This document shows positions 49,083 to 58,298 of a DNA stretch of 64,000 bases, in pieces. The number at the start of each line of letters is the position of its first letter. Position 1 is the first letter of the stretch. The stretch is from Streptomyces cyaneochromogenes. Lineage in GTDB: Bacteria > Actinomycetota > Actinomycetes > Streptomycetales > Streptomycetaceae. The stretch is taken from contig NZ_CP034539.1 in assembly GCF_003963535.1 (NCBI RefSeq), forward strand, positions 2,356,001 to 2,420,000, read 5' to 3'. The notes beneath the pieces were generated by a model. The model saw only the letters and a list, made by a program, of their open reading frames with translations, made no database searches and had not been told where the DNA came from. A program made the position numbers and the translations under genes.

Positions 49083-50026
49083 CCACCCCGCCGCCCGCCC
49101 TTCTCATCGCCGGTCACGGCACCCGGGACGAGGCCGGAGCCGAGGCGTTCCGCGACTTCGTACGGGAGCTGGGGCGCCGCCACCCCGAACTGCCCGTCGC
49201 GGGCGGCTTCATCGAGCTGTCCCCGCCCCCGCTGGGCGAGGCCGTCAACGAGCTGGTCGAGCAGGGCGTACGGCGGTTCGCCGCCGTGCCCCTGATGCTG
49301 GTGTCCGCCGGCCACGCCAAGGGCGACATCCCGGCCGCGCTGGCCCGCGAGAAGGAGCGGCACCCCGGGATCTCGTACACCTACGGCCGTCCGCTGGGAC
49401 CGCACCCGTCGCTGCTGTCGGTGCTGGAGCGGCGGCTCGACGAGGCGCTCGGCACCGAGGGCCACCGCACGCCCGGCGACCGGGCCGATGTGACCGTGCT
49501 GCTGGTCGGGCGCGGTTCCACCGACCCGGACGCCAACGCCGAGGTGCACAAGGCGGCGCGGCTGCTGTGGGAGGGGCGCGGATACGCGGGTGTGGAGACG
49601 GCGTTCGTGTCGCTGGCGGCGCCGGACGTGCCGAGCGGCCTCGACCGCTGTGTGAAGCTGGGGGCGAAGCGGATCGTCGTCCTCCCCTACTTCCTCTTCA
49701 CCGGCATCCTGCCCGACCGCGTGCGCCAGCAGACCGAGGGCTGGGCGGCCGCGCACCCGGAGGTCGAGGTGCGCTCGGCGGACGTCATCGGTCCGGAGCC
49801 GGAGCTGCTCGACCTGGTGATGGAGCGGTACGAGGAGGCCCTCAAGGGCGACCTGCGGATGAACTGCGACTCGTGCGTGTACCGCATAGCGCTGCCCGGC
49901 TTCGAGGACAAGGTCGGCATGCCGCAGCAGCCGCACTTCCACCCGGACGACGACGGCCACCACCATGGGCACGGTCCTCACGACCACGGCCACCACCACC
50001 ATGGCGCCCACTCCCATGCCCACTGA
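49079..50026 (+). CDS. cbiX: Sirohydrochlorin chelatase CbiX with His-rich tail
   Basis: A 315-aa CbiX-type class II chelatase with two repeats: LLIAGHGTRDEAGAEAFRDF in the first and VLLVGRGSTDPDANAEVHKA in the second. A CDSC motif near residue 265 could be part of an Fe-S or metal site. The tail after residue ~280 is a His-rich run (16 His among the last 30 residues), likely a metal store or donor. It may load cobalt or nickel/iron; in this operon cobalt into sirohydrochlorin is expected, alongside the late CobN chelatase. The tail codons overlap the cobC start. Confidence 0.92.
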   Translation: MTTPPPALLIAGHGTRDEAGAEAFRDFVRELGRRHPELPVAGGFIELSPPPLGEAVNELVEQGVRRFAAVPLMLVSAGHAKGDIPAALAREKERHPGISYTYGRPLGPHPSLLSVLERRLDEALGTEGHRTPGDRADVTVLLVGRGSTDPDANAEVHKAARLLWEGRGYAGVETAFVSLAAPDVPSGLDRCVKLGAKRIVVLPYFLFTGILPDRVRQQTEGWAAAHPEVEVRSADVIGPEPELLDLVMERYEEALKGDLRMNCDSCVYRIALPGFEDKVGMPQQPHFHPDDDGHHHGHGPHDHGHHHHGAHSHAH

Positions 50027-51077
50027 GGCGCACGACCTCCGGCATCACGGCGACGCCGAGGTCCGCGGTGACGGCGCGGCGCTCGTCGACCTGGCCGTGA
50101 ACGTCCGCGCGGACACACCGCCCGTGTGGCTGCGGGAACGGATCGCCGGGTCGCTGGGCTCCCTCGCGGCCTACCCGGACGGGCGGGCCGCGCGGGCGGC
50201 GGTGGCGGCGCGGCACGGACTGCCGGTGGAGCGGGTGCTGCTGACGGCGGGGGCGGCGGAGGCGTTCGTGCTGCTCGCGCGTGCCCTGAAGGTCCGCCGG
50301 CCGGTCGTGGTCCACCCCCAGTTCACGGAGCCGGAGGCGGCCCTGCGGGACGCCGGGCACACGGTCGACCGGGTGCTGCTGCGGGAGGAGGACGGCTTCC
50401 GGCTCGACCCGGCGGCCGTCCCCGAGGAGGCCGACCTGGTGGTGATCGGCAACCCGACGAACCCGACGTCGGTCCTGCACCCGGCCGCCTGCATCGCCGA
50501 ACTCGCCCGGCCCGGGCGGACGTTGGTGGTGGACGAGGCGTTCATGGACGCCGTGCCGGGTGAGCGGGAGGCGCTGGCCGGGCGGACGGACGTGCCGGGC
50601 CTGGTGGTGCTCCGCAGCCTGACCAAGACCTGGGGACTGGCCGGCCTGCGGATCGGCTACGTCCTGGCCGCCCCGGAGACCATCGCCGACCTGGAGCGCG
50701 CCCAGCCCCTGTGGCCGGTCTCCACGCCCGCGCTCGTCGCCGCGCAGGCCTGCGTGTCGCCCCCGGCCCTGGCGGAGGCGGCCCACGCGGCCCACCGCGT
50801 CGCCTCCGACCGGGCCCATCTCGTCGCGGGGCTCGGCGAGTTCGCCGCGGCCGGACTGCGGGTCGTCGAGCCCGCCGAGGGCCCCTTCGTCCTCGTACGA
50901 CTGCCGAGGGCGGCCGCCGTACGACGGCATCTGCGCGAGCTCGGGTTCGCCGTCCGGCGCGGGGACACCTTCCCCGGGCTGGGCGAGGAGTGGCTGCGGC
51001 TGGCGGTGCGGGACCGGGGAACGGTCAGTTCCTTCCTCGGGGCGCTGGAGCGGGCGATGACGGCCGCGGGGCGCTGA
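50016..51077 (+). CDS. cobC: CobC-like PLP-dependent aminotransferase/decarboxylase
   Basis: A 353-aa class-I aminotransferase-fold protein of the CobC (Rv2231c-like) group, with VIGNPTNPTSVLHP, VVDEAFMDAVPGE and the PLP Lys-204 in SLTKTWGLAGLRIGY. Homologues make aminopropanol phosphate by decarboxylating L-threonine phosphate, the substrate of CobD. The ATG at 50016 overlaps the end of cbiX in another frame by 11 bp; an ATG at 49965 would add 17 residues translated from the His-tail codons in a second frame, which seems unlikely. Confidence 0.9.
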   Translation: MPTEAHDLRHHGDAEVRGDGAALVDLAVNVRADTPPVWLRERIAGSLGSLAAYPDGRAARAAVAARHGLPVERVLLTAGAAEAFVLLARALKVRRPVVVHPQFTEPEAALRDAGHTVDRVLLREEDGFRLDPAAVPEEADLVVIGNPTNPTSVLHPAACIAELARPGRTLVVDEAFMDAVPGEREALAGRTDVPGLVVLRSLTKTWGLAGLRIGYVLAAPETIADLERAQPLWPVSTPALVAAQACVSPPALAEAAHAAHRVASDRAHLVAGLGEFAAAGLRVVEPAEGPFVLVRLPRAAAVRRHLRELGFAVRRGDTFPGLGEEWLRLAVRDRGTVSSFLGALERAMTAAGR

Positions 51078-51149
51078 GCGGGGGGACGCGCTCCCGAGCC
51101 CCGTCCGGGAAGCGGCGGTCGACGGTGCCGTCGGCTGGAGAACGCGAGT

Positions 51150-51184
51150 TGGCCCAGGCCAGCCGCTGAGGCTGACCTGGGCCA
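51150..51184. terminator. Bidirectional hairpin between cobC and the LAETG gene
   Basis: TGGCCCAGGCCAGC pairs with GCTGACCTGGGCCA (one G:U) around a 7-nt loop, between convergent genes. It probably ends both the cobalamin operon and the LAETG protein transcript. Confidence 0.85.
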
Positions 51185-51220
51185 GGAGTGAAAACGCTTC
51201 CGCTCGGTTGGCGGCGGGAG

Positions 51221-52159
51221 TCAGCCGCGACCCCGGCGCGCCAGCGCGACCGCTCCCCCGCCCGCGACGAGCAGCGCGACCGCGCCGCCCGCGATGTACG
51301 GCGTCATGGAGTTGCCGCCGGTCTCGGCGAGGCCGTCGTCGGAGGACTCGCCCTGCGGCTTCACGTCGCCGGCCGGGTCCGTGCCCGTGCCCGGGTCCGT
51401 GCTCGGCTCGGCGCTCGGGTCGGTCGCCTGCTCGGCCGCGGCCGGTGTCTCGCAGGTCGCCTTCGCCAGGGTCAGGGTGCCCTCGACCTCGGCGACGTTC
51501 AGCTTCAACGGGTCGACGGAGACCTTGAGTTCGAGGGCGGTGGCGGCGGCCGTGTCCGACGTGGTCTGCGTCTTGGAGTAGTCCAGCCGCACCTCGCCCA
51601 CGTTCGGGACCTCGACGTTCGTGGTTCCGCCCGCGGTCAGGGTGACCTTCTTGCCCAGCACGGTGACGTCGCCCAGCAGGTTGGACGAGGCGGTCGGCTT
51701 CTTGCCGGCTTCGCAGGTGGCCTTGGAGGTGACCTGGCCGACCTCGATGAGCGACAGGAGGGGCAGGCCGGGGACATGGACCTTGGCGTGGGCGAGGTTG
51801 GTGTACCCCTCGGCCTTGCCGCCTTCGACCGTGGCCTTGGACCGGGCGACCTCGGCGTTCAGGACGCTGAAGGACCGGCCGCCGTCAACGCCGTTCAACT
51901 GGGCGGTCAGCGTCGACTTCTCGGCGCTCTGCGGCGCCTGCACTTCGTTGAGGGAGACCGCGAGCGGGACGTTCACGGTCTTGTTGAGCAGGGAGACGTC
52001 GAGCCCGGTACGCAGCACGACGGCGCTCGCGCGGCCCTCGTCGCCGGTCGCCTGCGCGGGGCCCGCCGCGGCCAGGACCGCGGGCCCGGCGGCCAGGGCG
52101 GTGGCCGTCGCGACGGTGGCGAGACGGCGTGCGGGCAGGCGGAAGTTCTTGCCGTTCAA
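51221..52159 (-). CDS. Secreted LAETG-anchored surface protein (SCO1860-like)
   Basis: A 312-aa protein: signal peptide (RRLATVATATALAAGPAVLA), two similar beta-rich regions each with a C-terminal Cys (SKATCEAGKK and LAKATCETPA, perhaps one disulfide), a Pro/Asp/Thr linker, then LAETGG, a hydrophobic segment and RRGRG. This is a class E sortase signal, so the protein is wall-linked. I recall the family as adjacent to the cobalamin cluster in S. coelicolor. TTG 52159 is chosen for a GAGGGG site about 9 nt upstream and the signal peptide fit; an ATG 72 nt earlier also exists. Confidence 0.87.
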   Translation of the reverse strand: MNGKNFRLPARRLATVATATALAAGPAVLAAAGPAQATGDEGRASAVVLRTGLDVSLLNKTVNVPLAVSLNEVQAPQSAEKSTLTAQLNGVDGGRSFSVLNAEVARSKATVEGGKAEGYTNLAHAKVHVPGLPLLSLIEVGQVTSKATCEAGKKPTASSNLLGDVTVLGKKVTLTAGGTTNVEVPNVGEVRLDYSKTQTTSDTAAATALELKVSVDPLKLNVAEVEGTLTLAKATCETPAAAEQATDPSAEPSTDPGTGTDPAGDVKPQGESSDDGLAETGGNSMTPYIAGGAVALLVAGGGAVALARRGRG

Positions 52160-52263
52160 GGTGGGGACCCCTCGGAGGAGACTTGCTCGGGACCTGCCAA
52201 GAATCGCGCATGCGGGGTGCCCGGTCAGCATCCTTACGGGAGTTCACCCCTACGTGTGTTTCC

Positions 52264-52291
52264 CGTGCAGGTTTTCGAACCTCGTGGCACG
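52264..52291 (-). terminator. TTCG-loop hairpin after the amidohydrolase gene
   Basis: AGGTT-TTCG-AACCT forms a tight stem, extended by CGTGC/GCACG with a 4-nt bulge, about 35 nt past the amidohydrolase stop on the minus strand. Confidence 0.5.
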
Positions 52292-52325
52292 CACGTTCTC
52301 CACAGTCACAGGCGCAACAGCCGCC

Positions 52326-53417
52326 TCAGCTCACGATCTTCCCGTTCAGGACGACCCGTCGCGGTGCCGCCAGCACCCGTACGTCGGCCCGCGGATCCGT
52401 CTCGTACACCACGAGGTCGGCCGCCGCGCCCTCGTCGAGGCCCGGCCGGCCGAGCCATGTCCGGGCCGCCCAGGTGGTTGCCGCGAGGGCCTCGACGGCG
52501 GGGATTCCCGCGGTGACCAGTTCCGCCACCTCGGCCGCCACCAGGCCGTGCGGCAGGGTGCCGCCCGCGTCGGTACCGACGTAGACCGGAATGCCGGCGT
52601 CGTAGGCGGAGCGGACCGTGTCGTAACGGCGTTCGTGGAGCCGGCGCATGTGGTCCGACCAGCGGGGGAACTTGGACTGGCCGCCGTCGGCCAGCTTCGG
52701 GAAGGTCGCGATGTTCACGAGGGTGGGGACGATCGCCACGCCGTGCTCGACGAAGAGCGGGATCAGGTCCTCGGTGAGGCCCGTGGCGTGCTCGATGCAG
52801 TCGATGCCCGCCTCGACCAGGTCCGGCAGGGACTCCGCGGAGAAGCAGTGCGCGGTGACGCGGGCGCCCAGGCGGTGGGCCTGCGCGATGCCCGCCTCGA
52901 CCGTCTCCCGCGGCCAGGTGGGCGCGAGGTCCCCGAGGTCGCGGTCGATCCAGTCGCCGACCAGCTTGACCCAGCCGTCGCCGCGCCGGGCCTCCCGGGC
53001 GACGTACGCGACGAGGTCCTCCGGCTCGATCTCGTGGGCGTAGCCGCGGATGTAGCGGCGGGTGCGGGCGATGTGCCGGCCGGCCCGGATGATCTTCGGA
53101 AGGTCGTCGCGGTCGTCGACCCAGCGGGTGTCGGAGGGCGATCCGGCGTCCCGGATCAGCAGGGTGCCCGCCTCGCGGTCGGTCAGCGCCTGCTTCTCGG
53201 CGACGTCGTCGTCGACCGGGCCGTGCGCCCCGAGGCCCACATGGCAGTGCGCGTCGACGAGGCCGGGCAGGGCCCAGCCCTCGACGGTCCGGACGTCGTG
53301 GGCGCCGACGGGACGGTCGTAGGAGATCCGGCCGTCGACGACCCACAGCTCGTCCCGGACGTCGTCCGGGCCGACGAGGACCCGGCCCTTCACGTGCAGC
53401 ACCGCGCGTTCGCTCAT
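52326..53417 (-). CDS. Amidohydrolase family protein
   Basis: A 363-aa metal-dependent hydrolase: HxH metal site in LVDAHCHVGLG, a likely bridging Lys in GWVKLVGDWIDRD, His in RVTAHCFSAESL and ECIEHA-type IEHATGLTEDL, and the catalytic Asp in VYVGTDAGGTLPHGL. It belongs to the imidazolonepropionase/prolidase-like group of cyclic or peptidyl amidohydrolases; the substrate is unknown. The ATG at 53417 is 41 bp from the ABC transporter operon, transcribed in the same direction downstream of it. Confidence 0.9.
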   Translation of the reverse strand: MSERAVLHVKGRVLVGPDDVRDELWVVDGRISYDRPVGAHDVRTVEGWALPGLVDAHCHVGLGAHGPVDDDVAEKQALTDREAGTLLIRDAGSPSDTRWVDDRDDLPKIIRAGRHIARTRRYIRGYAHEIEPEDLVAYVAREARRGDGWVKLVGDWIDRDLGDLAPTWPRETVEAGIAQAHRLGARVTAHCFSAESLPDLVEAGIDCIEHATGLTEDLIPLFVEHGVAIVPTLVNIATFPKLADGGQSKFPRWSDHMRRLHERRYDTVRSAYDAGIPVYVGTDAGGTLPHGLVAAEVAELVTAGIPAVEALAATTWAARTWLGRPGLDEGAAADLVVYETDPRADVRVLAAPRRVVLNGKIVS

Positions 53418-53458
53418 GCCTGCACCCTAATGACCGGGCCCCGATGACCGGACAGGCC

Positions 53459-54268
53459 CTAGTCGCCCTTGCCCACCTGGTCCGAGGTCTCCTCCTCCAC
53501 GTCGGCCATCGCCGGGTCGAGCAGGCGGGAGAGGAAGTGGCGGGTGCGCTCGTGCTGGGGGTTGCCGATGACCTGGTCGGGGGTGCCGTCCTCGACGATC
53601 ACGCCGCCGTCCATGAAGACGACGCGGTCGGCGACCTCGCGCGCGAAGGTCATCTCATGGGTGACGACCATCATCGTCATGCCCTCGTTGGCGAGCATGC
53701 GCATGACGGCCAGGACGTCGCCCACCAGCTCGGGGTCCAGCGCGGACGTCGGCTCGTCGAACAGCATCACCTCGGGGCCCATGGCGAGGGCCCGGGCGAT
53801 GGCGACGCGCTGCTGCTGGCCGCCGGAGAGGGAGGCCGGGTAGGCCGTCGCCTTCTCCGACAGGCCGACCCGCTCCAGGTTCTCGGCGGCGGCCTTCGCG
53901 GCCGACGCCTTGTTCCGCTTGAGGACCCGGCGCTGCGGCAGCGTGAGGTTCTCGGTCACCGTGAGGTGCGGGAACAGGTTGAACTGCTGGAAGACCATGC
54001 CGATACCGCGGCGTGCGGCGTCGATGTCGACGTCCGGGTCGGTGAGCTCGGTGCCCCCGACGAAGACCTGGCCCTTGGTGGGCTCTTCGAGCAGGTTCAC
54101 GCAGCGCAGCAGCGTCGACTTGCCCGAGCCGGACGGGCCGATCACGCACACGACCTCGCCCTGGTTGATCTCCAGGTCGATGCCGCGCAGCACCTCGTTG
54201 TCGCCGAAGGACTTGTGCAAGCCGCGGACTTCGATCTCCGGGCCGGCCTTGAGAAGGCTCTCGCTCAT
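53459..54268 (-). CDS. Polar amino acid ABC transporter, ATP-binding protein
   Basis: A 269-aa ABC ATPase of the GlnQ/GluA type: Walker [14 protein letters not shown]-loop [13 protein letters not shown], signature [15 protein letters not shown], Walker [15 protein letters not shown] and His-loop [11 protein letters not shown]. It powers uptake with the next two genes' products. The ATG overlaps the permease stop. The tail of ~20 residues is acidic. Confidence 0.95.
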   Translation of the reverse strand: MSESLLKAGPEIEVRGLHKSFGDNEVLRGIDLEINQGEVVCVIGPSGSGKSTLLRCVNLLEEPTKGQVFVGGTELTDPDVDIDAARRGIGMVFQQFNLFPHLTVTENLTLPQRRVLKRNKASAAKAAAENLERVGLSEKATAYPASLSGGQQQRVAIARALAMGPEVMLFDEPTSALDPELVGDVLAVMRMLANEGMTMMVVTHEMTFAREVADRVVFMDGGVIVEDGTPDQVIGNPQHERTRHFLSRLLDPAMADVEEETSDQVGKGD

Positions 54269-55107
54269 TTCACGGCCTCCTGGGCCTTCGCCTCCATACG
54301 GCGTACGACGAAGCCGAGCGGGATGGTCACCAGCAGGTAGCACAGGCCGGCGACCAGGATCGGCGTGGAGTTGGCGGTCGTGCTGGCCAGGTCACGCCCG
54401 AACTTGGCGAGTTCTCGCTCCTCAAGAGTGACGCCGAGGAGCAGGACCAGCGAGGAGTCCTTGAAGAGGATCACGAACTCGTTGGTCAGCGGCGGGAGGA
54501 TGATCCGGAACGCCTGCGGGATGATGATCGAGATCATGGCCCGGGCGGGCGAGAAGCCGAGCGACCGTGCCGCCTCCATCTGCCCCTTGGGCACCGCCTG
54601 GATGCCGGCACGGAACGTCTCCGCCAGATACGCCGCCCCGACCAGGCCGAGCGCGATGGCGGCCTTGCCGTACGTCCCGCCGACGATCTCCGTGCCGGGG
54701 AAGGCCAGCGGAACGGCCACGCCGATGAAGATGAAGATCAGCAGGGCGGGCAGACCGCGGAAGATCTCGATGTAGACGCCGGCGACCCAGCGGTACGGCG
54801 CGACGGACGACAGCCGCATCAGCGCGACCACCAGACCGAGCACCAGGGCGAAGACGAACCCGGACACGGTGTACAGCACGGTGTTCTTCAGCGCGAGGGT
54901 GATGACGTCCGGGAACATCTCCCGGGCGATCTCCCACTGCGCGAACTGGTTCTTCAGCCGGTCCCAGTCGGCCGCGACCGCGAAGGCGACCACGGCCGCG
55001 ACGAACACGACGTACTGGATGCCGCGCGAGAGGCTGCGCTTCTGCCGCCGGGTCAGGCCCTTCTTCTTGAGCTGCTTCGACCTGAGTGGTACGTCCGCGT
55101 CACTCAT
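54265..55107 (-). CDS. Polar amino acid ABC transporter, permease
   Basis: A 280-aa membrane protein with a basic N-terminus, about five to six hydrophobic segments, and the permease pattern [15 protein letters not shown], then [20 protein letters not shown] (EAA loop). It belongs to the HisM/GlnP family for polar amino acids; only one permease gene is present, so it likely works as a homodimer. The ATG lies 5 nt after the binding-protein gene. Confidence 0.95.
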   Translation of the reverse strand: MSDADVPLRSKQLKKKGLTRRQKRSLSRGIQYVVFVAAVVAFAVAADWDRLKNQFAQWEIAREMFPDVITLALKNTVLYTVSGFVFALVLGLVVALMRLSSVAPYRWVAGVYIEIFRGLPALLIFIFIGVAVPLAFPGTEIVGGTYGKAAIALGLVGAAYLAETFRAGIQAVPKGQMEAARSLGFSPARAMISIIIPQAFRIILPPLTNEFVILFKDSSLVLLLGVTLEERELAKFGRDLASTTANSTPILVAGLCYLLVTIPLGFVVRRMEAKAQEAVK

Positions 55108-55112
55108 CGGGG

Positions 55113-55961
55113 TCAGGCGGCGGGCGACGGAGAGGCGGCGGACTCGTCGTACGGACCGATCCACTGCTCGTACAGCTTCTTGTACGTGCCGTCGGCCTTG
55201 GCGTCCTTGATCGCCTTGTTGATGGCCTCGCGGAGCTTGTCGTTGCCCTTCTTCACCGTGACGCCGTACTGCTCACCGGTGTTGACCTGCTCGGCGACCT
55301 CGAAGGCGGCGGCGTTGGCCTTGTCCTTCAGCCAGCCCTGGACGACCGGGTAGTCGATGACGACGGCCTCGACCTGCCCGGTGCGCAGGCCGTTGAGGAC
55401 GGCGTCGGAGGACTCGAAGGAGACCGGGTCCAGGCCCTTGCTCTTGGCGTAGTCCTCGCCGGTGGTCTGCGCCTGGGCGCCGACCTTCCTGCCCTTGAGG
55501 TCCGCGAAGGAGGAGATGCCGCTCTTCTTGTCGACCAGGACGGCCTGGGTGGCCTCGAAGTACGGGTCCGAGAAGTCGACGTTCTTCTTGCGCTCCTCGG
55601 TGATGGTCATGCCGGCGGCGGCGAGGTCGCACTCGCCGGAGTTGAGGAAGGCGCCCGTCTTGAAGTTCTCGAAGGGCGTGTCGAGGATCTCCTGCTTCAC
55701 GCCCAGGTCCTTGGCGACCAGGTCGATCAGGGAGACGTCGAAGCCCTGCACCTTGCCGCCGATCTCCGACTGGAAGGGCGGATACGGCAGGTGCGTGCAG
55801 GTGGTGAGCTGGCCCGCCTTGACGAGCTCCACACCGCCGGCCGCGGTCTTCGTGCCGCTGCCACCGTCGTCACTGGAGGTGCAGCCGGCCACGAGCACCA
55901 GCCCGGCCGTCGCGGTGGTGGCGGCCAGAACGCGGGTCCGGCGCGCGAAGGTCGTCTTCAC
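55113..55961 (-). CDS. Amino acid ABC transporter substrate-binding lipoprotein
   Basis: A 282-aa protein with a lipoprotein signal (basic start, hydrophobic run, lipobox LVAGC with Cys-27), then an SBP family 3 domain: LTTCTHLPYPPFQSEIGGKV, GFDVSLIDLVAKDLG, ECDLAAAGMTITEERK and DFSDPYFEATQAVLV. It delivers an amino acid, perhaps glutamate or a related polar one, to the permease and ATPase encoded downstream. Confidence 0.95.
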   Translation of the reverse strand: MKTTFARRTRVLAATTATAGLVLVAGCTSSDDGGSGTKTAAGGVELVKAGQLTTCTHLPYPPFQSEIGGKVQGFDVSLIDLVAKDLGVKQEILDTPFENFKTGAFLNSGECDLAAAGMTITEERKKNVDFSDPYFEATQAVLVDKKSGISSFADLKGRKVGAQAQTTGEDYAKSKGLDPVSFESSDAVLNGLRTGQVEAVVIDYPVVQGWLKDKANAAAFEVAEQVNTGEQYGVTVKKGNDKLREAINKAIKDAKADGTYKKLYEQWIGPYDESAASPSPAA

Positions 55962-55977
55962 GGGGAGCCTCCTTCAG

Positions 55978-56022
55978 GGAACTGTGAGTTCCGATTATAA
56001 GGAGAAGTTTGAGATCCTCAAA
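55978..56022 (-). promoter_or_regulatory. Promoter with flanking dyads for the amino acid ABC operon
   Basis: Read on the minus strand: -35 TTGAGG (56016-56021), 16-bp spacer, -10 TATAAT (55994-55999). A perfect dyad TTTGAG-GAT-CTCAAA (56008-56022) covers the -35 box and another, GGAACT-CAC-AGTTCC (55978-55992), covers the start-site region, 17 bp before the ATG. The region is AT-rich. It is one of the clearest promoters in the window. Confidence 0.8.
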
Positions 56023-56142
56023 CCAAACCGATGGTATAGGGGCTGTTCGACCTAAGAAGTCGGGATCGTCAGGGGTGTTGGGGCAGCCGGTTACCCTCGT
56101 GATCGTCGATCCCGGAGCGAAGAGAGCGAAGAGAGCCCTGTC

Positions 56143-57243
56143 GTGACCCACCCCTTCCTGGACCTTGCCCCGCTGAGCGCCGCACGATTCGCCGCCATCG
56201 AGGCCCGGGTGGCCCGGCTGCTCGGGACCGGGCAGGACGTCGTGATCATGCAGGGCGAGGCGCTGCTGCCGCTGGAAGGCGCGATCCGCGCGACGGCCGG
56301 GCCCGGCACGACCGCGCTGAACGTGATCACCGGTCCGTACGGGCAGACCTTCGGGGACTGGCTGCGCGACTGCGGCGCGACCGTGATCGACCTGGCGGTG
56401 CCCTTCCACACGGCCGTCACGGCGGACCAGATCCGCGAGGCCTTCGCCGAGCACCCCGAGATCGACTTCGTGTCCCTCGTGCACGCGGAGGCGGCCACCG
56501 GCAACACCAACCCCGTCGCCGAGATCGGCGAGGTCGTGCGGGCCCACGGGGCGCTGTTCTACCTGGACGCGGTGGCGTCCGTCGGGGCCGAGCCGGTGCT
56601 GCCGGACGCGTGGGGTGTGGACCTGTGCGTGATCGGGGCGCAGAAGGCGATGGGCGGGCCGGCCGGGGTGTCGGCGGTGTCGGTGAGCGAGCGGGCGTGG
56701 GCGCGGATGGCGGCGAACCCCCGGGCGCCGCGGCGGTCGTACCTGTCGCTGCTGGACTGGAAGGAGCGGTGGGTCGACGGCGGGCGCAAGGCGCTGCTGC
56801 ACGCGCCCGCGCAGCTGGAGATGCTGGCGCTGGAGGCGTGTGTGGAGCGGATCGAGGGGGACGGCCTGGAGGCGGTGATGGGCCGCCATCGGGCCGCCGC
56901 GCGGGCGACTCGGGCCGGGGCGGTGGCGCTGGGTGCGGGGTTGGAGCCCTATGTGTACGACGATCGGGAGGCCGCGCCGGTCGCCACGACGTTGAGGGTG
57001 CCGGCGGGGGTGGTGGCGTCGGAGGTGGTGGCTCGGGCGCTGGCGTCCGATCCGGCGTTGCCGCTGGCCGCGGGGGGTGGGGCGTTGGCCAAGGAGATGA
57101 TTCGGGTCAATCACTACGGGGCGGACGCGACGGTGGGGGCTGTGCGCGGGAGTCTGGCGGCGCTGGGCGCTGCGCTGGCGGAGGAGGGGCTGGGTGTGGA
57201 TGTGGAGGGGGCGCTTCGGGCTGTGGACGCGGGGTGGGTGTAG
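56143..57243 (+). CDS. Class V PLP-dependent aminotransferase
   Basis: A 366-aa class V (alanine-glyoxylate aminotransferase-like) enzyme: VIMQGEALLPLEGAIRA, LVHAEAATGNTNPVAEIGEV, YLDAVASVGAEP and the PLP Lys-168 in GAQKAMGGPAGVS. The substrate is uncertain. GTG 56143 is preceded by a GAGAG-type weak ribosome site. A dispersed-repeat copy follows the stop. Confidence 0.92.
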   Translation: MTHPFLDLAPLSAARFAAIEARVARLLGTGQDVVIMQGEALLPLEGAIRATAGPGTTALNVITGPYGQTFGDWLRDCGATVIDLAVPFHTAVTADQIREAFAEHPEIDFVSLVHAEAATGNTNPVAEIGEVVRAHGALFYLDAVASVGAEPVLPDAWGVDLCVIGAQKAMGGPAGVSAVSVSERAWARMAANPRAPRRSYLSLLDWKERWVDGGRKALLHAPAQLEMLALEACVERIEGDGLEAVMGRHRAAARATRAGAVALGAGLEPYVYDDREAAPVATTLRVPAGVVASEVVARALASDPALPLAAGGGALAKEMIRVNHYGADATVGAVRGSLAALGAALAEEGLGVDVEGALRAVDAGWV

Positions 57244-57250
57244 GGGTTTT

Positions 57251-57388
57251 CTCGCCCCCGCCGCCCCTACCCGTCCCGTCCTCCAGGGGCTCCGCCCCTT
57301 CGACCCCGGACCGCTTCTGGGGGCTGCCGCCCCCAGACCCCCGCTTCGGCCCTGAACGGGCCTCGTCCTCAAACGCCGGACGGGCTGA
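57251..57388. repeat. Dispersed intergenic repeat, copy C
   Basis: It shares start, centre and end with copies A and B but carries an extra ~30-bp block (AGGGGCTCCGCCCCTTCGAC and neighbours) that forms another small hairpin. It sits 8 bp after the aminotransferase stop, as expected for a gene-end element. A partial copy of the end motif (GACGGGCTGAAATGC) recurs near 57441. Confidence 0.85.
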
Positions 57389-57492
57389 AAGGCCGGGACC
57401 GGCGCCGGGAAGTGGCACTCGCTCACATCACGCCCCCTGCCGACGGGCTGAAATGCGCGGGCGGCATCGAAAGGGTGCGCCATGCTGCCCCC

Positions 57493-58020
57493 ATGACCAC
57501 CGACACTCCCACCCACCTCCCCGACGGCCGCCCCATCCCTCTCATGACCGGCCCCGAGCGCCCCATGCTCGACAGCTGGCTCGACTTTCACCGCGCCACC
57601 CTGGAGCTCAAGTGCGCGGGGCTGGACGACGCGCGGTTACGGCTCGCATCCGCCGAACCCTCGGAGTTGACCCTGCTCGGCCTGGTGCAGCATCTCGCCG
57701 AATGTGAGCGGAACTGGTTCCAGCGGGTGGTGGGCGGGGTCGATGTGCCGCCGGTGTTCGAGGACGAGACCGGGTACGGCCTCGACCCCGGGCGAGGGAT
57801 CGACGAGGTTCTGTCGGTGTGGCGGCGGGAGATCGCACGGGGGCGCGAGGTGTGTGGCGGGCTGTCGCTGGAGAGTGTGGGGCGAATCGGGGGTGGGCCG
57901 ATGGCCGGCGTCGAGGTCAGCCTGCGGTGGGTGCTCGTTCACATGATCGAGGAGTACGCCCGGCACAACGGTCACGCCGACATTCTGCGAGAGCGCATCG
58001 ACGGCGTTATCGGGGCCTGA
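57493..58020 (+). CDS. DinB/DUF664 family protein
   Basis: A 175-aa four-helix-bundle protein of the DinB/DUF664 superfamily: LGLVQHLAECERNWFQRVV carries the first metal His, and LVHMIEEYARHNGHADIL the other two. Related proteins are mycothiol-dependent transferases. The catalytic partner is unknown. The start is ATG 57493, with no strong ribosome site; the frame is open upstream. Confidence 0.87.
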   Translation: MTTDTPTHLPDGRPIPLMTGPERPMLDSWLDFHRATLELKCAGLDDARLRLASAEPSELTLLGLVQHLAECERNWFQRVVGGVDVPPVFEDETGYGLDPGRGIDEVLSVWRREIARGREVCGGLSLESVGRIGGGPMAGVEVSLRWVLVHMIEEYARHNGHADILRERIDGVIGA

Positions 58021-58049
58021 ATTCGGCGTAATTTTGGAATTCCCTTCCA

Positions 58050-58082
58050 GGGCAGCTTCCCATTCTCTTCTGCCCGCTTTTT
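58050..58082 (+). terminator. Terminator after the DinB-like gene
   Basis: GGGCAG (58050-58055) and CTGCCC (58070-58075) pair around a 14-nt loop, followed by GCTTTTT: a rare T-run in this sequence. Confidence 0.6.
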
Positions 58083-58298
58083 CCAGACCTAAACGCAAAG
58101 ATTCCGCGAACACCAACCGACGTAATTCGGGCAGATCTCGTGAGAGTTACATGGCTGTGACGCGTTCCACATCACGCCCCTTTTGTGGGGTATTAACCGG
58201 ACAGACAACGCATATCACAGCCGTATCGCAGGGGGTCTCACGCCCGCGTGATAACACAGGCGGCCCGCACACGTAACCCCTGACGGCCATGCAATTTC

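Noticed and set aside
52160..52325. A second cobalamin riboswitch before the LAETG gene
   Set aside because: No B12 box or conserved core; only a small TTCG-loop hairpin is present.
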